A stretch of DNA of 64,000 bases from positions 62,001 to 126,000 of the forward strand of contig JAQUQX010000001.1 of the NCBI GenBank assembly GCA_028715885.1, written 5' to 3'. The translations under genes were made by a program, and so were the position numbers. Of this stretch, positions 25,598 through 35,782 are shown in pieces (position 1 is the first letter of the stretch; each line of letters opens with the position of its first letter). The stretch comes from Candidatus Methanoperedens sp. (GTDB lineage Archaea; Halobacteriota; Methanosarcinia; Methanosarcinales; Methanoperedenaceae). Below the pieces are notes generated by a model, which saw only the letters and a list, made by a program, of their open reading frames with translations, made no database searches and was not told the origin of the DNA.

Positions 25598-27415
25598 CTA
25601 TTTGGCGTTTGGTATGAAAATATTCCTGTACACGCTGAGTTCAGACTCATCCGGCAACGTGAATTTACCGATAAGAGTGTAGCTTGAGTTATGCTGATTA
25701 AAATAATCATACATATCACTCACCAACTTTTTCCGGGAATCACCCGAATTCTCACCTGATTTAAAAATAAGGTAATCAAAGTTCAAAAAATTCTGTTTAA
25801 ATGGTTCAAGAGCTTCAAAATAGGGAACGCTGATGACATTAAACGGAAGCTTCTTCATGTAAGAATAATAACCAAAAGTAAGACCGTTTGTAAAAGCCAT
25901 ATCAGGTACAATGCCAATATAACCAGCTCTGCCGTACATTCTGGGATTTGTTCGTGCATCAGCCATTATGCTATCCAGGGCTTCCTCCACCTTCCAATCC
26001 TGAGTCACTGGTGGACGGGTACCGTATGATCCTGCAGAATATAGATCGACGTTTCCAACAGCGGTCTTAATGCGAAGATCACTTGCTAAGTCAATCCCTT
26101 TCGCAAGAGTGAGTAATTGAAATCCTCCAGCCACAATTATAATCGAGACAATTATTGCTTTTGTTTTCTTACTATTAAGAGAAGCAATCCAGAATGCAGA
26201 TATGATTGCAACGGCTGCAATGGATGCTATGGTATATCTATCGTTCTTATTTCGAAGGAGAGTCATTACGATATAAGGCAGTATTATCCATGAAAGGAGA
26301 AGATAATTTGATTTCAGGCGGGACCTGGGGGCGATTATTAAACCAGCTAAGAATACTATGAAAAGAAGGAAGGAAATTTGTGAGTTAATCAGGGCAATAG
26401 TATAGAATATTATGGATTGGAAAGTAAACACTTCAGGATCTCCTTCTGTAGTTCCCCAGTATTCATTCCCCCACGCAATTGTCTTGTAAACTTCACTTAA
26501 GTGGGGTGCGTACCATATCAGTGAAAGAAGGAGGGCTGCAGCCCCCATCAAAAGAAAATTTATTCCAGGATTTGATCTATTATTAATGTGCTTTTTTTGT
26601 TCCTTTTTCCACAGATTTTTGCAGTTTGATGAGCAAAATAACCCTTTTTCATAAGTGATTTCTTTATTAATGATTTCTTTTCCGCAGTAAGTACATTTGT
26701 TTTTCATTGATTTTTTAAAAAAATATCCGTTTTTAATAAAAGATTCATAAAGTATGAAAGCCAGAGGCCCTATTATGAAAAATACCGCTGTCCATTTTGT
26801 CAAAATGCTGATTGCAAACGCAATTCCAAATCCGATTGAATATTTTCGGTTCTTGAAATGGTCGGATAGCAGGAGCAAATAAACACTTAAGGCTACGGTT
26901 GCCACAAGGGCGATCTCTATCAGATAGAAGCGACGTATTCCAACTATGCCGGGATAAAGAGAAATAAGGACGACAGATATAAGTCCGGTTTCACTGTTAT
27001 AAAGAGATTTGCCTATGCCATATACTGAAAACAATAGAATACCAAAATAAAATATATTTATTGAAATGGCGGCATGCATGGATGTTCCGAACAGGAAGTA
27101 TGTCAGCACGGTCGAGAAATGGTAGAAAGGAGGATAGTAATTATCGACCTGTATGAGATTTGAAATCATATCCGAACCAGGATTCGTTAAAATGTTGTAA
27201 TATTGAAGACTCTTGGTGAGGTGTAGCGCTTCATCCCAGCCAGGCGGTTCGGTCTCTAGTCGCAGCCATATATAATCAGAAAGCGCACTTAAAAGAAATA
27301 ATAGAACTACTCCCAGAATATATTTATTTTTAGTTGCTCTGTCCAATATTACCTGCAAATCTTGTATCTGGGGTTCCGGCATTTTTTTTCCTGTATCAGA
27401 TTTGCCTGAAGTCAT
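25598..27415 (-). CDS. GT39-like membrane glycosyltransferase with zinc-finger loop
   Basis: A 605-residue integral membrane protein of the PMT/ArnT type, which transfers sugar from a polyprenyl-phosphate donor. The first outer loop has PPGWDEALHL with the acidic catalytic pair after span 1, and about 11 spans follow, then a C-terminal soluble part. Between spans, at 241-265, a small zinc-finger unit is inserted: CTYCGKE...LFCSSNC with Cys 241, 244, 261 and 265, flanked by Lys-rich stretches, resembling TRASH/MYM-type fingers and facing the cytoplasm by the positive-inside rule. It starts a sugar-transfer gene group with 29020, 30059 and aglB. Confidence 0.85.
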   Translation of the reverse strand: MTSGKSDTGKKMPEPQIQDLQVILDRATKNKYILGVVLLFLLSALSDYIWLRLETEPPGWDEALHLTKSLQYYNILTNPGSDMISNLIQVDNYYPPFYHFSTVLTYFLFGTSMHAAISINIFYFGILLFSVYGIGKSLYNSETGLISVVLISLYPGIVGIRRFYLIEIALVATVALSVYLLLLSDHFKNRKYSIGFGIAFAISILTKWTAVFFIIGPLAFILYESFIKNGYFFKKSMKNKCTYCGKEIINKEITYEKGLFCSSNCKNLWKKEQKKHINNRSNPGINFLLMGAAALLLSLIWYAPHLSEVYKTIAWGNEYWGTTEGDPEVFTFQSIIFYTIALINSQISFLLFIVFLAGLIIAPRSRLKSNYLLLSWIILPYIVMTLLRNKNDRYTIASIAAVAIISAFWIASLNSKKTKAIIVSIIIVAGGFQLLTLAKGIDLASDLRIKTAVGNVDLYSAGSYGTRPPVTQDWKVEEALDSIMADARTNPRMYGRAGYIGIVPDMAFTNGLTFGYYSYMKKLPFNVISVPYFEALEPFKQNFLNFDYLIFKSGENSGDSRKKLVSDMYDYFNQHNSSYTLIGKFTLPDESELSVYRNIFIPNAK

Positions 27416-27492
27416 CGATACTCTTTTGATTTTGTATTACTTATGCTTTACTTAGGAAAGACCTAATATAATAAAGAACCAAAGAAGGAAAA

Positions 27493-28992
27493 ATGAAGCT
27501 TTGTCTTATCAATCCTCCATGGACTACAATAAAAAGTTATGAAGATAGTATTCGTGTGCCATTTCCACTGGGACTTGCATATATCGCTTCGTATCTGCAA
27601 AAGTATGGGATTGATGTAAAAATTATTGACGCTTTAGCACAGGGTTGGCGTATAAGGCAAGAAAAAAATAATATAATTCGGGTCGGGCTTGCACATGAGG
27701 AGATAAACGATATTGTGTCAGGATTCTCACCCGATGTCGTTGGTATTTCTTGCATGTTCACTTCCCAGTCCAACAATCTCCATGAAACAGCAAATTGGAT
27801 AAAAAATGAATTGCCTGACATACCTGTAATAGCCGGAGGAGCTCATGCTTCAGCAGCACCGGATGTGGTTTTAAGGGATTCGAATATTGACTTCGTGGTA
27901 CAGGGAGAAGGAGAACATACGATGCTTGACCTGATGCACTACCTCGAAGGCAATATGGATATTTCAGAAGCGAAAGGAATCCATTATCGACACGATGGGG
28001 GGATAGCTTTCACAGGACTGCGAAAGCCGCTAATAGATCTTGATTCTTTGCCTATGCCTGCATATTCTCTCCTTCCAATGGATGAGTATTTCAGGAGCGG
28101 AGAAGCAGGGATGGCTCCCAGATCAGCAACACGGAATAAATGGATGTCCGTAATGACCAGCCGGGGGTGCCCATTCAGGTGCAACTTTTGTTCAGTTAAT
28201 TTAGTATCAGGAAGGATATGGCGTGCAAGGTCTCCTGCCAATGTTCTTGATGAACTTGAATACTTAAAAGAAAAGTACGGGGTCGAACATATTTTCTTTG
28301 AAGATGATAACCTTACATTTGACACCTCAAGGGCCGAAGCGATATTCAATGGAATAATTGAAAGGGGTATCAATATTACATGGGAAACGCCCAATGGTAT
28401 CAGGGCGGACAGGCTTACCGAAAATCTTGTTGATGCAATGAAAAAATCAGGATGTTCAGGTCTTACCATAGCAGTGGAATCCGGGGACCAGGATTTTTTA
28501 TATAACACAATTAAAAAAAATATGGACCTGAAAAAGTTGGAATATGCTGTAAAAATTATAAAAGATAAAGGAATTGATTTAAGTGCATTCTTTATAATAG
28601 GAATCCCCGGGGAGACAGAAAAAACGGTAAAAAATACCATAGATTTTTCCAGAAAACTTGCAAGGAAAGGAGTGAGACCATATATCAATATTGCAGTTCC
28701 ACTGCCTGGAACTGAAATGTATCAGGAGGCAAGAGAAAAAAGATATTTGCTAAAAGAAGAACCGGAACCGCTTGATTATCTACTGGCTATGCAGAAGCCA
28801 TTGCTTCATACGCCAGATTATGATCCAGAAAAACTTCTGGCATGGAGAAAAAAAGCAATGCTCCTTGCATCGTTAGAACTCTTAATACATAACCCTTCTT
28901 CGTTATTAGCATCAGAAACTTTCCTCAGGTTGAAAAAAGAACCTCTCTCTATATTAAAAAATGTCAAAATACTTTCCAGAGGTACATGCTGA
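27493..28992 (+). CDS. B12-binding-type radical SAM protein
   Basis: A 499-residue protein with an N-terminal cobalamin-binding-like domain (LCLINPPW, PFPLGLAYIASYL, SPDVVGISCMF, AGGAHASAAPD) and a radical SAM domain with SRGCPFRCNFCS, Cys 226, 230 and 233. The arrangement is that of BchE/HpnP-like enzymes that methylate or rearrange unactivated carbons. The neighbours are glycosyltransferases, so a modified sugar or lipid carrier is a reasonable guess. The start ATG follows AGAAGG 5 nt upstream. It is convergent with the GT4 gene. Confidence 0.88.
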   Translation: MKLCLINPPWTTIKSYEDSIRVPFPLGLAYIASYLQKYGIDVKIIDALAQGWRIRQEKNNIIRVGLAHEEINDIVSGFSPDVVGISCMFTSQSNNLHETANWIKNELPDIPVIAGGAHASAAPDVVLRDSNIDFVVQGEGEHTMLDLMHYLEGNMDISEAKGIHYRHDGGIAFTGLRKPLIDLDSLPMPAYSLLPMDEYFRSGEAGMAPRSATRNKWMSVMTSRGCPFRCNFCSVNLVSGRIWRARSPANVLDELEYLKEKYGVEHIFFEDDNLTFDTSRAEAIFNGIIERGINITWETPNGIRADRLTENLVDAMKKSGCSGLTIAVESGDQDFLYNTIKKNMDLKKLEYAVKIIKDKGIDLSAFFIIGIPGETEKTVKNTIDFSRKLARKGVRPYINIAVPLPGTEMYQEAREKRYLLKEEPEPLDYLLAMQKPLLHTPDYDPEKLLAWRKKAMLLASLELLIHNPSSLLASETFLRLKKEPLSILKNVKILSRGTC

Positions 28993-29019
28993 ATTTTATT
29001 GGGCAGCATAAACTCACCT

Positions 29020-30066
29020 TCAAATGGAATACAACCCAATCAAATCTGAAGTAACATCTTCCCAATCAGGCATTTTTCTTGGAGCACATCTTTTTCTGCT
29101 CTTGATAATATCAGCAAGTGAATTTATATCAACCGGATAATCCATGCCCACGCACCCATCCCCATCGATAAATTCCTCCAGTGCCCCATCCCTTGCCACT
29201 ATACACGGTGTACCGCAAGCAAGTGCCTCTGACACTGTTATCCCGTATGCCTCGAATGTTGAGAGGTTCACAAAAACATCAGCCGATTTAAAGTGGGACA
29301 GAATCTCTTCGTTATCAATATCCTTTAACCAGTCAATTCTGTCACTTACATTCAACCTTTGTGCCAATTCATGCAGTTTTTTCTCGTAATTCCCTTTCCC
29401 TATTACCTTAAGCCTGTAGTCATCAAGCAGAGGCAGCGCTTCAATTATATATTGTATTCCCTTATATGATTCAAGCCTTCCAACATATAGAATAATTTTT
29501 GATTCTTTTTTTAGTTCATTTATATCCTTAAAATCTTCCATATTCAATCCATTGGGAATATGGACGAGCCTGGCTCGAGAAACATGAAAATCGTTTTCAA
29601 TAAGTTTCATTTCGTATTCTGATACGCATATTACCTTCTCTGCTTTTTCAAAGATGAAATATCCAATCAATTTATAGGGTTTTAGGAGAAGGTTTCTAAA
29701 GAAAGAGTGGCTTCCACCATGATAGTGTGGCGTGAAAATGAGTCTTCCTTTTACTGCAGCAGATGCAAACAGGGCGGGGAGCGCATGATAATTTTGTGCG
29801 TGTATTATATCGTAATCATGATTTTTTATATAAAAATACAATTGTGGCGCAAAATAAAAAGCATCTTTTGGCGCCCATGATTTAAAGCGTGTTATTTTGA
29901 CTCCATTATGGTAATCATTTGAAGGGTATTTCCCTGTAGGGTCGGTACATATGACTTCAACATCAAAACCGCGGTGTACAAGCCGTTCACTTATCTCGCG
30001 GACATGTGTTTCTATCCCTCCTAAATCAGGATAATACCTGTGGCATACCATTGCGATACTAGTCAT
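29020..30066 (-). CDS. GT4-family glycosyltransferase
   Basis: A 348-residue GT-B transferase. The N-terminus has HRYYPDLGGIETHVREISERL, the usual acceptor-side opening of GT4 enzymes; the C-terminal half has KIILYVGRLESYKGI, VFVNLSTFEAYGITVSEALACGTPCI, containing the EX7E-like element that binds the nucleotide sugar. Donor and acceptor are not readable. It overlaps the GT2 gene end by 8 nt, so the two are one transcription unit. Confidence 0.92.
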   Translation of the reverse strand: MTSIAMVCHRYYPDLGGIETHVREISERLVHRGFDVEVICTDPTGKYPSNDYHNGVKITRFKSWAPKDAFYFAPQLYFYIKNHDYDIIHAQNYHALPALFASAAVKGRLIFTPHYHGGSHSFFRNLLLKPYKLIGYFIFEKAEKVICVSEYEMKLIENDFHVSRARLVHIPNGLNMEDFKDINELKKESKIILYVGRLESYKGIQYIIEALPLLDDYRLKVIGKGNYEKKLHELAQRLNVSDRIDWLKDIDNEEILSHFKSADVFVNLSTFEAYGITVSEALACGTPCIVARDGALEEFIDGDGCVGMDYPVDINSLADIIKSRKRCAPRKMPDWEDVTSDLIGLYSI

Positions 30067-31201
30067 GTTTCAGGTACGCACCCCTGAGTTCCTGGTCAAC
30101 CTCCCATGTGCCACCTGATTCTTTGCCGAAAACAAGACTCAATCCACCAGCCAGCAAAGATATCTGAGTATCCAGGAAAGAATAGAGGGGTTCCAGAATG
30201 TAAAGCTTATTCGCCTGACCAAGATAAACGAAAATAAGCAATAAAATAAGAGCAGAGGCAGAAATCATTAGATTATACTGGTATAATATGTAGAAACTAA
30301 TTGAAAGCAATAATAATATCAGATACGGGGAGAATATCATCATAAAATAGTTCATCGGAAACACGAGTTTACCGTAATTTCCATATTTTGAATTAAACAA
30401 CACATCTTTATGACGCAGCAACAGCCTGATAAGCCCCCTTCCCCTCCTGTCTTTCTGCATTCTTCGTTTAAAAAAAGCGCTCTGGCTCGCCTCATAAAAT
30501 ACAATCTCGGGGTCGATAATAGTTCTGTATCCCTGCTTGCGGACCTTTATCGCCAGTTCACTGTCGTCTGCAACAGAATCGGAATCGATGGGTTTTATGA
30601 GCTTCTTCCTGAACGCTGATAACGGTCCATGGAAAATTATAGTAGAATCTATCCAGGATTCGGCAATCTGTACCCTTGATTGCAGCGACCTGTAACCCAC
30701 CTCAACTTCAGATTCATTGATTACTACCTGCTTTCCTGTCACGCCGCCTATATCAGGATCTGCAAAATCAGAAGCAACTTTCTGCAATACATCTTTTTCC
30801 AGCATGCTATCGCAGTCAGTTTTGATGACAATCTCATTCTGCGCCGCAGCATAGGCGGCATTCAGGGCGGTTGCCAGACCCTGCCTTTTTTCACTTATTA
30901 GCTTTATGCAACCATATCTTTTTTGATATTCTTTTATTATTTCTGGCGTTCTATCAGTGGAGGAATCGATTATTACAACCTCAATAAGCTCGGCAGGATA
31001 ATCCAGTTTGAAGATATTATCTAGTTTTTTCCTGATGAGTAGTTCTTCATTGTAGGTGGGGATAATCATGGAGATTTTAGGCTTATTTTTATTTTTTTTA
31101 ACAGGGCATCCTTTATTACCGTATTTGAAAATCAATCCGATGTATATGGAATATGGTATAGCTATTAAAATGAATAGTGTTATTGGTACTATGGAGTTCA
31201 T
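30059..31201 (-). CDS. GT2-family membrane glycosyltransferase
   Basis: A 380-residue transferase with one N-terminal span, a GT-A catalytic domain and two to three C-terminal spans. ISMIIPTYNEE is the nucleotide strand, VVIIDSSTDRT and VIKTDCDSML hold the DxD-like metal residues, and DDSELAIKVRKQGYR is the acceptor-side acidic block; the QDRRGRG-type basic loop (KDRRGRGLIR) is typical of processive GT2. It probably builds the glycan transferred by AglB, whose gene begins divergently about 140 nt away. Confidence 0.9.
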   Translation of the reverse strand: MNSIVPITLFILIAIPYSIYIGLIFKYGNKGCPVKKNKNKPKISMIIPTYNEELLIRKKLDNIFKLDYPAELIEVVIIDSSTDRTPEIIKEYQKRYGCIKLISEKRQGLATALNAAYAAAQNEIVIKTDCDSMLEKDVLQKVASDFADPDIGGVTGKQVVINESEVEVGYRSLQSRVQIAESWIDSTIIFHGPLSAFRKKLIKPIDSDSVADDSELAIKVRKQGYRTIIDPEIVFYEASQSAFFKRRMQKDRRGRGLIRLLLRHKDVLFNSKYGNYGKLVFPMNYFMMIFSPYLILLLLSISFYILYQYNLMISASALILLLIFVYLGQANKLYILEPLYSFLDTQISLLAGGLSLVFGKESGGTWEVDQELRGAYLKHD

Positions 31202-31339
31202 TTAAATATGCACCTGTAGGTTTTATTTGCCTAAAAGGTTATCTTTTGGTTTTGTGGACGCAATTCCTGAATGCAGCATTCGTTTCCATAATCTTTATTA
31301 TTCGTGACAGCCACTTATAAGCCAGCCCTGAGGTGTACT

Positions 31340-33889
31340 TTGGCTAAAGTTAAATCCAATAAAAAATATAAGGAAAAAACTGAAAAAAAGAAAGACGATA
31401 CCAGCAAGGGTAAAACCGAAAAATTTTTCACAGTAAAATCTCTTTCATATGTCATTCTTTTCGCAATATTCCTGTTTTCATTCTATATCAGGGGGATAAC
31501 ACCCATAAAAACAGTATTTCAACAGGGAATTGTGGGTTTTGCGACGGACGATTCCGTCTTCCATATGAGACTTGTGGAAAATACAATCCAATTTTTCCCC
31601 CACAGGATATTTTTCGATGCATTTACCTATTACCCAAACGGAACCCCACTGCATTGGGGCCCTTTATTTGACCAGATGATTGCTTTTCTTGCCATAGTCG
31701 CTGGTTTTGTTACATCCGGCGGGATGCCTTCTCAGTCCGTTATTGATACAGTGGGGGCTTTCTTCCCTGCTGTTATTGGCGCTCTGGTAGTATTCCCTGT
31801 ATACATCATCGGTAAAGAATTACTGGACGAGAAGGCTGGATTAATCGGGGCATTTTTAATAGCGATACTGCCGGGGCAATGGCTTTCAAGGTCTGTTCTC
31901 GGGTTCACCGATAACCATGTAGCTGAGGTTTTTTATTTAACAACAATGATGATGTTTTTTGTAATAGCCATTAAAAAAGCGGAAAATATCACATTCGATC
32001 ACTGGTTAAAAGGTGATTGGGAAGCATTAAAGACACCGTTAGAATATTCTCTTTTTGCAGGAATATTTTTCGGAGCATATCTACTTAACTGGACAAACGG
32101 TGTGTTCTTTGCAGTAGTATTCGGTATTTTTGTAGTCATCCAATATATCATAGATCATTTCAGAGGAAAATCTACTGAATATCTGGGAATTGTAGGTATA
32201 ATAGCCTATGCAGTTGCAATGATAATGTTGATACCGTATGTTGATATAAGCATTGGGTTTGCATCAGGATATTATTCTCTTTTACATCTGGCAGTAACAG
32301 GGGGGGGAGCTATGGTTTTTGCTTTTTTAAGTGTAGTTTCCAGAGAAATGAATAAGCGGGAATACAGTGGGTATCACTATTTATTATTTGTATCAGGCAC
32401 TATGCTGATAGGTTTGATAGCTACAAAGATTTTATTACCTAATTTTTATGGAGCTACTGTGGGAGCCTGGAATTTTATATTTAAAGGGAGAGAAGGGGGT
32501 GGACTGACGATAGCAGAAGCTTCGCCCATCACTCCTGAGATGAAAATGGTATGGTTCGGATATAATTATTATCTCGCATATATTGCAATCGTGATACTCT
32601 TTTATTATATTATAAAAAAATCCAATGCAGAATATACATTGGTGGCAGTCTGGAGTTTATTTGTTCTTGCCATAACGCTCGCCCAGAACCGATTTGCATA
32701 TTATTATGCAGTAAATGTTGCAATATTAATAGGCTTCTTAGGTTCCAAAATTCTGGATTTTGGTGACTGGAACCGTTTTGATTCGAATGATATTGTTGAA
32801 TGTATAACAAAAATCAGGATCCAGCATGTTCTTTCTATAATTCTTGTAGTTGCAGTTATCGGATTCCTGCCGGCTGGTGCTTCTCCTTACAGGACTACGA
32901 TGGCTGATGCACAGTGGGGCGCAATCCAGGGGGGGTATTATGAATGGCATGATGCACTTACATGGATGAGGTACAATACACCTGTTCCTGAGCTACCATA
33001 TTATTCAATATACGAAAAACCGCCAGCAGGTCAGAAATATAATTATTCGAAGAATGATTACGGAGTTATGAGTTGGTGGGATTATGGGCATATTATTACA
33101 TACTGGGCGCGCAGGATTCCAGATGCAAACCCATTCCAGCAAGGTATAGGAGGCGGATCATCACATGCCCCCGGTGCCTCTACCTTCCTTATAGCACAGA
33201 CGGAAGCGGATGCAAACGAGGTTCTTGAGAGACTTGGAATCGATGGAAAACCAGGTGCAAGATATGTTGTGAGTAATGCCTACATGGCATATGTTATTCT
33301 TACCATTTTTGCAGATTGGGATCTTACCGATCAGGGATACTACACGAAGATTCAAACATCTCAGGGATTACAAGCCGTTCCCACAATGAAATATTATGAT
33401 ACCATGGAAGCAAAACTCCATATATTTGATACAAATAATCTGCATAATTACAGACTTGTGCATGAATCCGCACCCAACCCGCAAGCGATATACGTGTACG
33501 GCTCTGACGAAAAATGGTTTAAGAATGTTTACAATGTCTTGTATGGTGGTAATTTAATAGTCGAAGATTCGGGATACGCCAAGATATTCGAATATGTGAA
33601 AGGAGCAATAATAACAGGAAAAGCGCCAGCAAATACTACAGTTATAATAACAAACACAATTAAAACGAATATCGGAAGAACCATTCAGTATTCGCAAACA
33701 ACTTCCTCTGACGGTACATACAGCTTTACGGTTCCTTATTCGACGCTAGGCCCAATACCCGGAGAGACGCAGTTTGATACCAGACCTGCCGGCGCTTATA
33801 CAGTGGCTGCGGGCAACGTCTCCAAGACGGTTGATATAGGCGAAAAAGACGTTCTTGAAGGGCGTACTGTGGTACTTAATCTTGTTTAA
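31340..33889 (+). CDS. aglB: Oligosaccharyltransferase AglB (STT3 family)
   Basis: About 849 residues. It transfers a lipid-linked glycan to Asn in N-X-S/T sequons on the outer face of the membrane. A Lys-rich N-terminus is followed by 13 or so spans; the first outer loop has GFATDDSVFHMRL with the acidic metal residues, and the soluble domain begins with SWWDYGH, the WWDYG sequon-binding motif. The last 90 residues form an extra beta domain with repeated Thr-rich strands. TTG 31340 is preferred since GAGGTG lies 4-9 nt before it, but the frame is open to a GTG at 31304. It fits with the three glycosyltransferases next to it and the Thr/Asn-rich surface proteins in this window. Confidence 0.93.
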   Translation: MAKVKSNKKYKEKTEKKKDDTSKGKTEKFFTVKSLSYVILFAIFLFSFYIRGITPIKTVFQQGIVGFATDDSVFHMRLVENTIQFFPHRIFFDAFTYYPNGTPLHWGPLFDQMIAFLAIVAGFVTSGGMPSQSVIDTVGAFFPAVIGALVVFPVYIIGKELLDEKAGLIGAFLIAILPGQWLSRSVLGFTDNHVAEVFYLTTMMMFFVIAIKKAENITFDHWLKGDWEALKTPLEYSLFAGIFFGAYLLNWTNGVFFAVVFGIFVVIQYIIDHFRGKSTEYLGIVGIIAYAVAMIMLIPYVDISIGFASGYYSLLHLAVTGGGAMVFAFLSVVSREMNKREYSGYHYLLFVSGTMLIGLIATKILLPNFYGATVGAWNFIFKGREGGGLTIAEASPITPEMKMVWFGYNYYLAYIAIVILFYYIIKKSNAEYTLVAVWSLFVLAITLAQNRFAYYYAVNVAILIGFLGSKILDFGDWNRFDSNDIVECITKIRIQHVLSIILVVAVIGFLPAGASPYRTTMADAQWGAIQGGYYEWHDALTWMRYNTPVPELPYYSIYEKPPAGQKYNYSKNDYGVMSWWDYGHIITYWARRIPDANPFQQGIGGGSSHAPGASTFLIAQTEADANEVLERLGIDGKPGARYVVSNAYMAYVILTIFADWDLTDQGYYTKIQTSQGLQAVPTMKYYDTMEAKLHIFDTNNLHNYRLVHESAPNPQAIYVYGSDEKWFKNVYNVLYGGNLIVEDSGYAKIFEYVKGAIITGKAPANTTVIITNTIKTNIGRTIQYSQTTSSDGTYSFTVPYSTLGPIPGETQFDTRPAGAYTVAAGNVSKTVDIGEKDVLEGRTVVLNLV

Positions 33890-33965
33890 TCGAAACAAAT
33901 ATTACCTGGTATAATTTTCAACTCTCAACAAAAACTATTCAAACATGGTAAACCAACTATACTCC

Positions 33966-34529
33966 ATGAATAGCGAGATTATTATAGGTATCAGCGGCGC
34001 TTCGGGTGTACAGTACGGGATACGGCTCCTTGAAACCCTGAAATGTATGAAAGGAGTCGAAACGCATCTTGTCATATCAGAATCCGCAAAAGAACTCATT
34101 GGAATCGAAACCGAATACTCCGTTAGAGACGTGGAGCAGCTGGCAGACCATGTGTACGGCGATGATGATTTCACAGCGCCCATAGCGAGTGGTTCACACA
34201 AAACAAAAGGCATGATAGTGGCGCCGTGCAGCATGAAGACGCTGGCATCAATCGCTGTCGGGATGTCGGACATGCTTATTTCAAGAGCTGCCGATGTTTG
34301 CCTGAAAGAGAAGCGACCCCTTGTCCTTATGGTGCGTGAAACCCCACTCAACCTGATACACATTGAGAATATGGAACGGGCGATAAAAGCCGGAGCTTCA
34401 ATACTGCCCGCATGCCCCGCTTTTTATCCAAAACCAAAAACCATTGACGAGATTATTGATTTCATGGCAGGGCGCGCCCTTGACCTTCTTAACATCGAGC
34501 ATAACCTGTACAAACGGTGGCGTGAATGA
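33966..34529 (+). CDS. ubiX: Flavin prenyltransferase UbiX
   Basis: A 187-residue enzyme that links a dimethylallyl unit to FMN, making the prenyl-FMN cofactor of UbiD-type decarboxylases. EIIIGISGASGVQYGIRLLE is the FMN loop, IVAPCSMKTLASIAVG the conserved middle, and PLVLMVRETPLNLIH the phosphate site. It overlaps the UbiD-family gene by 4 nt (ATGA), in line with cofactor supply for that enzyme. An upstream ATG at 33945 is in frame, but the chosen one gives the usual short N-terminus. Confidence 0.95.
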   Translation: MNSEIIIGISGASGVQYGIRLLETLKCMKGVETHLVISESAKELIGIETEYSVRDVEQLADHVYGDDDFTAPIASGSHKTKGMIVAPCSMKTLASIAVGMSDMLISRAADVCLKEKRPLVLMVRETPLNLIHIENMERAIKAGASILPACPAFYPKPKTIDEIIDFMAGRALDLLNIEHNLYKRWRE

Positions 34530-35782
34530 GTTTGCGGGGATTCTTAGAACGGCTCAAGACCGGGGGAAAACTCAGGGAAGTCAAAAAACCACTCTCGCCA
34601 GTGTATGAAGTCTCGGCTACCGCAGGGAAAGAGCCCACCCTTTTTACAAATGTGGGCGGCTCAAGAGTTGCCATGAACATCCTGGGCTCAAGGGAACTGC
34701 TTGCAGAAGCCCTCGGCGTAAAGCCGGATAATATTATAGAATTCCTTTCCTCGCACCCTCCAGACGGAGAGGTAAAGCGAGTTTCGGATTCGCCCGCAAA
34801 AGAAGTTATTGAAAAACCTGACCTTACAAAACTTCCGATCCTGACGCATTTTGAAGGTGACGGCGCGCCGTACATCACCGCAGGCGTGGTCGTATCTGAA
34901 TACGAAGGTGTGATGAACGCCTCAATCCACAGGCTGCGGGTGATTGGAAAGGACAGGCTTGCGGCGCGGCTTGTAGAGTTCCGGCATACTTATAATCTCC
35001 ACAAAAAGGCTGCTGAAATGGGTGAACCGCTTCCGGTTGCAATAGCCATCGGCATCGACCCCGTTACGCTTTTCGCCGTATGCACGCGCGTGCCTGAGGG
35101 TAAGGAATTTAATTATGCTTCGGCGCTAAAAGGTGAACCGATTGAGTTGTTTGAATGCGAGAACGGTATCAAAGTCCCGCATGCTGAAATAGTGCTTGAA
35201 GGATATATCCATCCCACTGAACTTGTGGATGAAGGACCGTTTGTGGATATAAGCGGCACGTATGACCTTGTAAGGAAGCAGCCGGTCATCAGTCTCACAA
35301 GAATGATGCACAGGCGCGACCCGATTTACCATGCCCTTATGCCCGGCGGCAGCGAACATCATATCCTTATGGGCATTCCGTATGAGCCTCTGATATTCAA
35401 TGAAGTGAGAAAAGTGGCGGATGTGAAAAATGTCACGCTCACACCCGGCGGATGCCACTATTTCCATGCCGCGGTGCAGATACGCAAGAACAGCGACGAT
35501 GAACCCAAAAAAGCCATCGAGGCAACGTTTGCCGCCCACAGGAGCTTAAAACACGTCATCGTAGTGGATGAGGATATTGATATTTTCGACACGAACGATA
35601 TCGAGTTTGCGATTGCGACACGTGTTAAGGGCGACGAGGATATTTACGTTTATCCCAATGTGAGGGGCAGCACCCTTGACCCGCGCTCGGAGAACGGCAT
35701 CGGTACGAAGGTGGGGATAGATGCTACGATGGATTTGACCAAAAGATGGAAGTTCGAGAGGGCAAAGCGTCCAGAGGTATAA
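34526..35782 (+). CDS. UbiD-family decarboxylase, likely anhydromevalonate phosphate decarboxylase
   Basis: A 418-residue prenyl-FMN-dependent decarboxylase. Family blocks include [51 protein letters not shown], and the acidic triad region [12 protein letters not shown]...[12 protein letters not shown]. In archaea that have the modified mevalonate pathway, an enzyme of this family decarboxylates trans-anhydromevalonate 5-phosphate to isopentenyl phosphate. Position between ubiX and the aconitase-X gene makes this role much more likely than one in quinone synthesis. Confidence 0.9.
   Translation: MSLRGFLERLKTGGKLREVKKPLSPVYEVSATAGKEPTLFTNVGGSRVAMNILGSRELLAEALGVKPDNIIEFLSSHPPDGEVKRVSDSPAKEVIEKPDLTKLPILTHFEGDGAPYITAGVVVSEYEGVMNASIHRLRVIGKDRLAARLVEFRHTYNLHKKAAEMGEPLPVAIAIGIDPVTLFAVCTRVPEGKEFNYASALKGEPIELFECENGIKVPHAEIVLEGYIHPTELVDEGPFVDISGTYDLVRKQPVISLTRMMHRRDPIYHALMPGGSEHHILMGIPYEPLIFNEVRKVADVKNVTLTPGGCHYFHAAVQIRKNSDDEPKKAIEATFAAHRSLKHVIVVDEDIDIFDTNDIEFAIATRVKGDEDIYVYPNVRGSTLDPRSENGIGTKVGIDATMDLTKRWKFERAKRPEV

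Noticed and set aside
34526-35782. Ubiquinone-type role for UbiX/UbiD
   Set aside because: Archaea of this kind do not make ubiquinone and the adjoining aconitase-X gene points to the mevalonate branch.
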